Assembly: GCA_037976565.1 (NCBI GenBank)
Contig: CP137671.1
Location: forward strand, 26,297,813 to 26,361,812
Length of the DNA: 64,000 nt
Direction of reading: 5' to 3'
Source of the DNA: Mesocentrotus franciscanus
Lineage: Eukaryota; Echinodermata; Echinoidea; Camarodonta; Strongylocentrotidae
Shown here: piece by piece, positions 26,330 through 38,000 of the stretch
Position numbering within the stretch: the stretch's first letter is position 1
How the letters are laid out: every line of letters begins with the position of its first letter
Translations under genes and position numbers: made by a program
Notes under the pieces: model-generated
The model's database searches: none
The model's input: the letters and a program-made list of their open reading frames with translations, nothing else
Told to the model about the DNA's origin: nothing

Positions 26330-26580
26330 CTGAACCGGAGCTGGGGCTGGTAAGACGGCTAACGGCGCTTATGGGCGGGCTAGGAGCCATTGGTCCAATA
26401 GGTGGACCCTTGACCTTCTGCTTGAAGGGTGTGGTTGGGACGGAGCTTCCTCCCAAGATTTTTAAGCCTGGTCTTGCATCTGTCCTTGGCCTTGTTGATG
26501 GTCTCTCGATCTAATTTTGGTACCTTGGTGTAGATGCGGATGGTGACGTCTAGCAGTCGCTGCGGCAGGTCGGCTGGGAG
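26330..26580 (-). CDS. SAMHD1-like: SAMHD1-like last recognised exon, probable 1-nt frameshift
   Basis: Acceptor TTTAACCAG; consensus donor GTAAG at 26325-26329. It begins LPADLPQRLLDVTIRIYTK, matching human LLPEKFAEQLIRVYCKK, so allosteric Arg451 is kept. In the assembled frame it runs to a TAG at 26380-26382. From a run of five A (minus strand, CTTAAAAATC) another frame stays open to the donor and reads like a Pro/Ser-rich tail (VPTTPFKQKVKGPPIGP). A one-base homopolymer error is the simplest explanation; a real truncation or an alternative end is possible. Confidence 0.8.
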
Positions 26581-29262
26581 CTGGTTAAAGATGAGCGATG
26601 CAATGATCAGTAGGCCTATTATAAATTGTATTTACTTAAGTGCTGCCTTCACCAAAGATTTTATTAATCTAATTGATGACTAATAAACATTTGAGCCTAA
26701 CCCTTGCATAGGCCTATACATGCAGGGTCTATGGTTTAAGAATTTAACAACAGCTGCATCAGGAACTTTTGAAGGATCAATGCTCCCCAGTTTTATTGAT
26801 CTTAATATTTGTGGTCATATGGTTGCTGTATCCCAACCTTTATTTTAAGGTTCTTTGATATGGAATCCTTCTCGAACATTGGTTTGTTTGAAGACCATTT
26901 GGTGCAAAGATACATCGAAGTAATAAAATTGCTGCCCATTTCAGAAAATTTCTTCTCCTTGTTTGTTAGTCTGAAGTTTATAAGTTTTTAAGTTTTAGTC
27001 CAATTTGTTTTGGTCAAAAATTTCTTCATTGCAAAGATGTTATAGGTTTGGCAGTATATGGTTCTTTGATTGAAAATCCGAAGGTTGCTTATCTCGACGT
27101 TAGTGGCGATGATATTTTGCTTTGTCCAGGGTTTCTTTAGAGCAGAGAAAAGGGCCGTTGCTGTAGTCGCATTGTTTTAGTATGAACAACATTATCATTG
27201 GGAATTTCGTTAGTCTAGAAATTTTTTTGCAGATTAATCTATCAAACTTACCATCAGACTTACTTTCATCATCATTCTTCTTCTCCATGTCTTCACAGTT
27301 CCATCTGTTCCATTCTCATCATACCACTCTATATCTCTTCCCTTTTCTTTTTTTCTAACTTAACCCTCTCTCTTTAAATTGTTCTCTCCCTGACACTTTC
27401 TCTCTCTTTCAGTATTGTTTAATTATGTTTCTATGATAAATCCTCATTATATTGTGTGTGACTGTGTTGAATTACATTATCGAGTAGCATTATGAATAGG
27501 CATTCAATTTGCATTTTATTATGGTTCGAAATCAAACAAATCTTCAGTATTTACTTGTCATGAACTCATTTAATCAGCCTCAATTTCTATTTAACAATAA
27601 TTACAATAATAATAATAATGACGAATCTATTCTATTTGTATCATCAATTTGTTTGCAAGTATGGAATATGTAATAAGTTGTGATCTATTTTACTGTGTAT
27701 TATTTGTACTTGTCTATATCTAAGTTTCGTTGAAATGCTTTTTAAAACTGGGATTTAAAAATTGCAATGTAATTTAGCTCTCGGGCTACCATTTTGCAGT
27801 TGTTCTAATAAATCCATTATACTAAAGTTATCTAGCCAAAGTGAATGAACAACTATATCACGACACTTCCAGTACGTACAATTGATATATCTCTAAGATT
27901 GCCGGGCTGGATTTCTAACTCTAAACTCTTGGATTGAGAGTCAAACGAATGAACCACTATACCACGACACCTCCCCGTGGATAGTCGGTAGGTTTGTAAA
28001 TGTTTGTTTAGTTTGCATAGGTCATTTCTGAGTACACTGACCTTGTCCTCTGGTAGGAACTCGGCAACAAATTTACCATCACTTGATTTCTTGTAGAACG
28101 GGATATCGAGGAGAGGGTTTCTGTCTCCACTTCCGTAGTCAAAGTGTGATGCCTATCAGTAATTGAGAAAAAAAAAGAGTCTTCGTAAATAATCGGAATA
28201 AGCAAAGAAATTTGTTGATAATTTTATTTTACATATTTGATTTATCAAAGCCAATACAGCATTGTGTTCGGAACTGTTTTCATAGAAGAAAACTAGTTTT
28301 ATTTTTTTCCCTTCGCAATACACTATTTTTTGTAGCTGAAATTATTTGAGATTGATATATAACCGATGAAACACTTAAGAGTGTCGCTCGAACCACTTGA
28401 AATGGGAGGGGGGTAGCATGCCAGATTTGCCGATAATTTAGCCAATGCAAATTCCTCACAAGTTTCCTCACATGAGTTTAACAAAAAAAAACCTATTTGG
28501 GGGCGAGCATGCGCCCTACCAGACTACGAAATATGCAGTGACCTTTTCCCGTAAGAGGGCAGAGGGCTTTTATTTTTCAGATAGCTCATAATTTTGAAAC
28601 ACAAAATTCCCATATTAGGGGGGATTCCTAATTCCTAACATTATTTTGTTGCATTACTTTGTATTTCCCCTCATCTGAAGGTTCAGAATTCGGGAAATGA
28701 AGTAGGGTTCATTATTACAAAGGTCCGTAATTCCGAAAATTCAATAAGGTTCGTAATCCTGAGAACGAAATACAGTTAATAAGGCCGAATATGACAAATG
28801 AACGTTCGAAATTTAAAGAAAACAAATTATGTAAGGAACCGTTTTTCATTTCAAGATATTCAATTACGATTCTTTAGAATTACGAACCTTCGGAATAACA
28901 TGTAACTGTTCTCATACGAAAATGATACAAATAGTAATACCTCGACTTCGATATTGTGAGCTTGCCATATCTCACTTGAGGAGGAGGACGATGGTGATGA
29001 GAGTTCGTCAGCATCAGTTACGATGAATAGCTTAATCACAGCTGGATCCACTGTATCCATCTATAATTAGAACAAAAATTATAGTGATAATATATATCCT
29101 TCTATATAATATATTCACTCTGCATTTCATTGGACTTTGTTCCTCTGAATATTGTAGTGAGTATTAATCATATAATATATATATAGTATAATACTCAAAA
29201 CAATTGAAATAAATGGAATAACAAAACATATATATATATATATATACATATACATAAACACG

Positions 29263-29307
<45 letters not shown>

Positions 29308-32088
29308 ACACACACATACGCACACACGCACCCACACACACACACACACACACACATTTTTAGTTTTAAAAAAATGCGCATGGCATCAATCCATAACTTA
29401 TTCCTTAGTATTTTTACAAATGTTTTAGAATGGCTGAGGTGGAGTGCCTATGGTTGTCGTGTCTATGAACTAAAGTGTCTAAGAATGCTATCTTCCCTTC
29501 ACATTCTATCTCTGATGTGAACTGGATGGTTGGTTCGAGGCTGTTCATGTGTTTAAGCAGATTATCTGTTTCAGAGATGGGAACTATGATGAAGGTGTCA
29601 TCTACGTATCTCTTCCAAACACGAGGCATGCAAGAGAGGGGACATGTGTCCAACGCTTCTTCTTCGAAACTCTCCAAGTATAGGTTGGCCACGACAGCCA
29701 AGACCGGACTGCCCATGGCTGCCCCTTCTGTCTGTTCATAATATGAACCTTTATACAGAAAATATGTGGATCGAAGGACAAACTCGAGGAGTTGAGTGAG
29801 TTGTTCCGGTGAGAGTGCGGTACGGGCTCTCCACCTCAGTCTATAGGAAGTCTACCCACACAGACCAGTACATAGCGTTTGACTCTCACCATCCCATATC
29901 GGTGAAGAGAGGTCTAGTGAAATGTCTATTTGACAGAGCTTCACGCATAGTGACAAGTCCACAACAGCCTTGCAAAGAACGAACCCGTGTTCACAGTGCC
30001 CTGAGTCTGAACGGTTACCCACGCCGTTTTGTACACAATACCAAAAAGAGAACGTCGGAACCCAGGGATCAGAAGGTATACAAGACATTTACAGTCTTGC
30101 CGTACATTGATGGTGTCTCCCAACAACTCAAGCGCCGCCTAGAGAGCCATGGCATTCGAACGATTTTCAGATCAGATACCACCCTACGTCAACAACTTAC
30201 ACGCCCCAAGGATCCAATTCCTCCACATAGACGAGACGGCATTGTGTACAACATCCCTTGAAAGGATGTGATAGATCCTATATCGGTGAAACTGCCCGTC
30301 CGATAAAAGAAAGAATCACTGAGCATAAGAGGGACGTCAGGCTCCGTCGAACTGACAACTCAGCCGTAGCCGAACATGCTTGGGATAACCAGCATCAACC
30401 AGACTGGGATGGGGTTCAGTGCCTCTCCCAGGAACGGCATTGGTACACACGGAGGGTAAAAGAAGCTATCAATATCCGTCTCAATCCCAATAATTTCAAC
30501 AGAGACAACGGGATCGATATCCCCGAATTTTGGATGCGTACGATACGCCGCCATGACACTCCCCGTCCAGCCGGCCAGCACCGGTCGATTCCAATCAGCA
30601 GAGGGGCCGAACCAGCGGCCTGCTGATTGGTCGAGCACCGTGTGCGTCGACCATTAGGCCATTTGCATAATTAGCCGAACCAGCGGCCTGCTAATTGGTC
30701 GAGCACCGTGTGCGTCGACCATTAGGCAATTTGCATAATCAGCCGAACCAGCGGCCTACTGATTGGTCAAGCACCGTGTGCGTTGGCCAATAGGCCTTGT
30801 GCGTTATTGTTTCCGATTATCGATCGAATTATAGACCGTCGCGCCGGTCCTCCCGTAAAGTATAAAGCACCCTTGCTTACATTAGTTTTTATCACCTGAC
30901 GAAGTGTTGCAGCGGGGCACGAAACGTCGAGATCTTTTAGATTCCTTATTGACCACATTGCGAGACAAACGAATATCACTAGCGATATTATTTTCGATAT
31001 TATTGATATTATTATTACTATTATTATCATTATCATCATCACCATTATCATTAGCATGTATATTATGATTGTCGTTATCTTAATTTAATTCATATTATCG
31101 TTATGATTATTATTGTGATTGTTGTTTTATCTTTATTATCATCATTATTGTCATCACCGTTATTATTTTTTGTTGATGAAATCATTTTTAATTGTAATAA
31201 TATCATTATCACCACTTATTATTACTGTTTTAATTTTGTTTAACAACTGCTACTACCACTGCCATCCCTCCTATTACTACTGTGATTATAATCTTTATCT
31301 TTTTGATTAAATTCAGGCTATTCTACTGACACTACTTCAGATTGACGTATACTGCCATCTGCTGCTAACAGTGTATCGATGTTTCGACAACCATGTCCCA
31401 CAATGCATCACCAACTGTTGACACACTTGATTATGTACGGGAACTAGAATCGGTCTATGTACGCCTTCACTGAGAAATGGCGCAATTGAAACTACATTAC
31501 AGCAGTGGTAGCCATGTCGGTAAAAATACCCTGTCTTAAAATCATTTTATACTTGAAAGACGTCAAATACCTCTTCGTTGGCATGCTGGTATTCCGCAAT
31601 GCACTGGTAGAAGTCTCTCTTGTGTATTCGGTCAATGATCTCCCGTGCCTTAACCATTCCTGGTTCTTGAGATCGTGATCGCATGATGTAGTTGACAAGG
31701 GTGTCATTGACTTGGCAGAAGGCCTCGGGATCCTTCGCAGACTCCAATAGGTTGTACTCCTTTCTGAAACAGTTTCATATGCAAAAGCAAAACAAATTTG
31801 TGAAAGTTATGGTACAGGAGCCAGACTGTTAAAATTCCAGTTAACCAGTTGATTAATTACATGATCGCATACGACCCACATTCAACGACGGCAACATTTT
31901 CCAATTTACTCTTTTTTACATCCATAACACGGAATTACATAATAATAATAATTCAGTTCTTGTATAGCGCATAATACGTTATGAACTTACCCGCCTTCAC
32001 CAACGAATAAGAGATGACCAGCTGCTTCTTGGAAAGCGTCCTTCAGCCTACAAGAATATTTTGAATAAGGCTTCAGTTGTGACATGTA

Positions 32089-32119
<31 letters not shown>

Positions 32120-34969
32120 CTGTAATTCCTCAGAAAGTGAATTCAAAATTAAACTTACAAACAAGTGCAACAAACTGTATACAAACAATGCGTACAAATA
32201 CGTATCCAACATCCATCATGACTACATCAATCACCGTCGATCATATGCTTAAGTCAAAGTCCTAGTCCAAGTATACCCCTCTTTAAACAAGTGAAAATCT
32301 TGCCTTTATAAGTTTGATTACATTCAATAATCTCATTGGTATGTACTCTGTAAGACATAAAACTTTCCCCGAAAAGTATGATAATGTGTGTATTCTAAAT
32401 TCAAATCTTCATTCATATGCCACTCCTCAAAAAGGCCATTTCGTCGCCTGGGTGGCAGAAGGGCGTTAGCTCGAATTTCAAGTCAAAAATGAAGCGCTAA
32501 GCAGAAGGGCGTTAGCACTAAATCACCTCAAACTTTTATGAAACCGACTTATTTCTGCCAGCCGGGCGACGATTTGTTATCAACTTAAATATGACTTACT
32601 TCTTCACTTAATTAATTAAATGTTGTTGTCGTAAATAAATGAAACCACAGTTCTTTCAAATGAAGTTCAACGTTGACCTGTTTTTAAAAGCTTCGCCGCG
32701 TCAAGCAAGACCTCATGTAAGAGGAACAACAACAACAGCAGAAAGAAGGAAGAACAGGGATTGGTACGTAGGGGAAAAACTTTTTCCTCTTTATATTGAT
32801 ACCATCTTTGTTGTGATTTTCCACGCAAGGAATGAGCAGTACATTAGAAAATGGGCCAGGGTCAACAGAGAAAGGTTGCAAAATGCACAGGTACGCACAG
32901 GTATTGTTATGCAGAACACCCACCCTCCTGTGACATAAGACAGTGGGATTTTTGTGAATTAATGTAGAGCTGCTTTACCCCAAAGTAGCAAATCTTACCA
33001 AACATGTCACCATAGTGCAAGAATTTAATTTTCAGTTTCTTTACAATTTGGCATTCATGGATGACCAGCTTGGAACAATAGACCCGCAGTCATTTAAATA
33101 ATAACACCAGTGCTTACCAGTGCATTTTGCAACTTTTCTCTATTGACCCTGTCCCTTATATTGATGTACAGCTCATTATAGTAATGGATTCATTATAAAA
33201 AATAACATTAACAAAAACTTAAACTTGAGTTTCCCATATTTGTGTATAGGTTTATAAAGGCTTGCAACGAACAGTCACGTATCACGTTCACGTTCACGTC
33301 TTGCGCCCTTTCGTGAAACAGGTCACCCAAACCTACAAAGTGTTGGGTTACGTGACCCAACAATTTGTTGATTTGCTATATGCAATCTACGAAAGCTCAC
33401 GTAAATTGACGCTGGCGTTTAACAAAATAATGCAAATTGTCGTTTAGAAGAGACTAATGGCAAAAAAGCTGATTCAGGCCAGAATCTTTAGCTTATCATT
33501 AATGATTAAATAATGCGATTAAAAATGAATGAGACGCCCATTTGGCTTGATTGAAATTAAGTACATTAACAAAAATCAGTTCAGTAAAGAAAATATAATG
33601 ACCCCATTTCACCTTTTTAAATCAATGATTATTAATCAAAATGCACAAATCATTTAGCCCACTTAACAAGTGTTATTTTCATATTTTTAGTGCCCAAATA
33701 ATTCATCATTCTCGTCTCGCCTTCAATGATCTTTCATATTGTGCCCCCTCCCCAATGAAATTTCAATTTTGCCTCGTTCTTTTCATTTTCGATTCGTCGC
33801 CACAGATTGTTTGACATTTGCCCCCCACCCCGGACAGTAACATTTTCAATCCAGGACCTCCTTCCAATACTGACATTTCCATAGGCCCCATTACCGTCCC
33901 TCTTTCACCTCCCCCTCCCTAACCACCACCACAATTACCATGTTGTCATTTTGGCACTGACTTATTATTTAACCCCTCCCCCGGCCCTCTCCCTCTCTAT
34001 TGTAAACCATTTTTATACTGCATTTATACTTTAGCCTTGCCCACTCTCTTATTTCCGCCTATGAGGATGGATGATTAAATCTATCTCGCTGATGCCAGAT
34101 CTAAAAGAAATCACAAGGTCGAACACCAATTACTCAATTTTATACACAAGACTGCATCAGCCCCATCATAACTCAGTCATACAGCATTATCATTACAGAG
34201 TGCCTACATCATCATAATCACCAGCATCATCACATATCTTTCACATAATAAGAAAATGAAAAGAAAAGAAGTAAGAAGTATTAAATAATTTTATTAACAT
34301 TTATAACTCATTGATCAACATAAGTGTTTCTATAATGATCTTTCTAAATGCAAAATGACATATATATCAACAAAAAAAAGGTAAAAAATTAATTAATTTT
34401 TTTTTGGGGGGGGGGACTGCTGTCTCTTGAATTCAAATTTTTCAGTTGTAAAATTTTACTATAAATTTAGAAAATTATATATTTTAAAATAAAATCCATA
34501 CGATTTATTCAATTATCAACATGCTATATTACTATGTAAGGCACAGGTACATACTGAGTTCTATGAGTAATTTTTTTTTTTTTACATTGGACATTATTGT
34601 TATTACTACTATTATCATTATTATTATTGTTATTATTGGATAGTAATCCAATCCAATTGACTCAATCTGCGAAGGATACAACTCCGCAGTCTCCAACCTG
34701 GAAGAAATCAAGAAGACGAAGAAGATCATTGTCATTATTAGTACTATTATTATTATTGTTATTATTATTATTATTATTTTAAAGTACTACTATTGTACTA
34801 CTCCTACATCATTTTATTCCCCCCCCCCCTCAATTTAGTATCCAGTTCAGCATCCCTAATATATTTGTCAGAACTTGAATTAATCAAAAAGCTATGTTAC
34901 ATGTACACGCATTTAAAAGAACAAATAATTTCTGTCATGATTTTCGCTATATCTTCTCTTCTTCTCCTT

Positions 34970-35000
<31 letters not shown>

Positions 35001-38000
35001 TTCAAAGTTCTGGTAATCTTCAAAGGGCTATGTAGCCTATCCGAAAGATGAACTAGTCAGTACTAAAGACTACAGGTGGTGTGAGGAAGACAGATGATTT
35101 TTTTAGTGGGATAAGGGAATAAGATGCCTCAAGAGTAGTCCCTGGCAGTTCTCTGGACTGTCAGCATGCACTACATTTCCTGGAAGTCAGTTCCATTAAC
35201 TTTGGGACAGAGTGTTGGTCAAATTCAAACTTTTCTATGTCGCTTCTGGCTTGGTGCAACTGGAGGGTCATGTCATGGTTCTTCCATGATCGTGATCTGT
35301 TGAAGGAAAATAGGGCTTTGGCAGAGAGACCATTGACTATCTTGTGCACCATTCCCAGTCTACTTGCAGAGTGCCTTGTAGATAGAGTAGGCCACTAAAA
35401 CGTCATCATCTCAGTCACGCTGCTGGTTCTCTTGTAGTCCCCATTGTGACATAGCATGTGCCCCGGCGCTGGATCTTGTCAATATGAGGGTGGACTAGGG
35501 ACTTGTGCGAAAAAAGCCTGGGTATCAAACCTTCTTCATGGGACAACCTGCATAATAAAACCAAAAAAGAGAGGAGAAAGCAAATAAGATTAAGATTAGA
35601 TAAGAGTTACGGGGTCAAAGTAGGGATATGATTCTGAACAAGCGCCCATTGATCTTCCTAAACCAGGCATTTATTTAGTCTTTTTTTTAATTAGAATGTA
35701 CATTTATATAGCAAAATTCAAGGTACATGATTCCATTATAGATACGGGAATAAATGTTGTTTAGACTTTAATAGATCTAGGCTATACTAGCCTACATTCT
35801 AGATCTATTACACTAAAGTGTAGCCGCGCCAGCTCAGGAAACGCAGTCACCGTTTTTGGTGGTTGTTACAGCCGGATAGCATCGGCGAAATGAAAATCAT
35901 AATCCGCTCGACAAGATATCATAGGCTTGGACTAGCAATGAGCCATTTGCGCCGTCTCTGTAACAGGTCCACATCTACCACTGATTGTTATTGATAATCA
36001 TGCTATAAACTGAACTTTAAAAGTATGAGACGTGCTCAAATATAATAATCTACGGTAAACTTCTGATTGTTTCTAAAAATATTACCGTCGACGACACAAA
36101 TCATAGTCCATTCAATCAGTTAATATTCCTTGATTAGACAAAAGAAAAGGGGTGGGATAGGGGTAATACGTTGTGACAATGCGGAGAGCCCCTAACTGCA
36201 ACGACGAACACATCACAATCATTTCAGAGATATTAACACAAAATGGATCTTTACTTACTTTTTTGATATGGTATGGTATCACTTCGATGTTGATGTTTGC
36301 CTGAAGATCTTCTGTTTCACTGAGATGTACTTGACAAACTTCTATTACAATAGAAATCCACTTAAAAGAAAAATGCTTCATTGTTTTAAATTGAACAACT
36401 TCAAAGTTGCAGTTCATACAATCGTCATTTTCCCTCAATTTCGTGCTCAACCGAATCTCTTTGCATATAACGGTGACGTCATGACTAGTCTTAGTAACAA
36501 GCGCTGGTAATTTTAAAAATATTGATTAAACACTCACGTCACGTTTTGGTTGACGTGATCATTCGTGTTTTACCGGCGTGGAAAACAACGAATGGTAGGC
36601 CCTACAATTCGTAAATTAGAGTCACCTATTTTACGAAACAGCGCAAAACGTGAACGTGACACGTGATACGTCGTCGTGACACGTGACTGTAGGTTGCAAG
36701 TCGTATATAAAAATATACATATCGTGCAAGAAAGAAAATTTTACTTGGAGTCATTGCGAGATCGAATTATTGTCCATATTATGTCTCCATCATCCTCAGG
36801 AACTCAAATTATATGTATCCATGCTGTGTTTTTGTATATAGAGTGCATGTACATGTTTAGCTTCAATAGAAACAATTGCGTATACCTCTCCCAGGTATTA
36901 TGCGTAAATTATTCAAATCAAATCAAATCAAGTGAAAAACAATTTTTGCCTGATTACATGATGGTGATGATCTTGCTGACCCTATGCTGGTAAGATGTAT
37001 AGTGAAGACGGCGTCTTGTGAGAAACATATGGTTCAGATCACTCGCTACCTAAAACAATGAAGATACAAATTCATTTCAAAAGAAGGACAATATAAATTT
37101 ATTTAATTAACCATACTTCGAATACTAAGTAACGCAATGTAGTAATATTGTTATGGTTAGGTTTTTGTACGGTGAGGTCTGGTACAGGGCTTGGATTCGG
37201 TAATAGGGATACCCCTAGATTTAGCCCTTACACGTATTTGATGCTTGTTAGAGAATAACCCATAGTCATGATAATAAACCTAAAATGGCACAATAGGCAG
37301 CACTCTTTAGGGTTCAGATTCACTTCTTGCATCTAACACTCTTTATATGGTGAACATTTTAATCTCTTATGGTTTGATGTTGCGGACTTCGTAGTCATGC
37401 TTCGTCTCGGGTGCAAACTCATACGTTTTTTGAAACGCGGGCTTGCATCCTATTTTCAAGATTATACTATTAATACCGTTTCCATGGTTTTGGGTGCAGA
37501 TTTAAACCTGTATTCTTATGTGAGTGTATACCTTGTCTCTAAAGCAGAGTTCTCCACTGGTCTTACTGCCTCGCTTCACATCGAGAACCTTCACGAAGGG
37601 CAGAATACGATTGAAGTCGAATGCAGAATTCATGCCTAGGTAATGGGTGTCCCGAGCCAAATAGTCCCATTTGTCCACGTCCACTCTGTTTACACTGTTG
37701 TTCACTATCTGATACAGGCAGAACTTGTTCTCACGAAGCTGATGCGTTATTAAGGATATTGTGAGAGATGGTTACGGAGGCAGGCAGAGACTCAGAGAAA
37801 GAGACAGACAGACGGAGAAAGGCAGAGAGAGAGAGAGAGACAGACCGAGTATGTAAGAGAAAGAGATAAAGAGGGATAGACAGAGTGTGGGAAAGAGATG
37901 TACATGTAGACGGGTGTGGAGAAAGAGTGTATGTGGGAGGGGGAGAGAAAATATATTAAAAAAAAAACTTATGATTTCTTGTTTTGTTGGCTCCAATTTC

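Larger units (their letters stand above)
33259..36699. mobile_element. About 3.4 kb inverted-repeat element in a SAMHD1-like intron
   Basis: CTTGCAACGAACAGTCACGT at the left is mirrored by ACGTGACTGTAGGTTGCAAG at the right. The next bases also match (TTCACGT, TTGCGC, TTTCGT). The interior is AT-rich with microsatellites and a LINE fragment; no transposase seen. Confidence 0.65.

Noticed and set aside
26293..26514. Plus-strand open frame
   Set aside because: Antisense shadow of the SAMHD1-like last exon, which has family similarity and splice sites on the minus strand.
29127..29381. Cys/Val/Tyr-rich minus frames
   Set aside because: Translation of a CA/TA microsatellite.
31571..32047. Separate short genes at each conserved minus-strand block between 26 and 41 kb
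   Set aside because: Their phases and order fit one SAMHD1-like protein.
34597..35035. Leu-rich plus frames
   Set aside because: Translation of ATT and CTT repeats.
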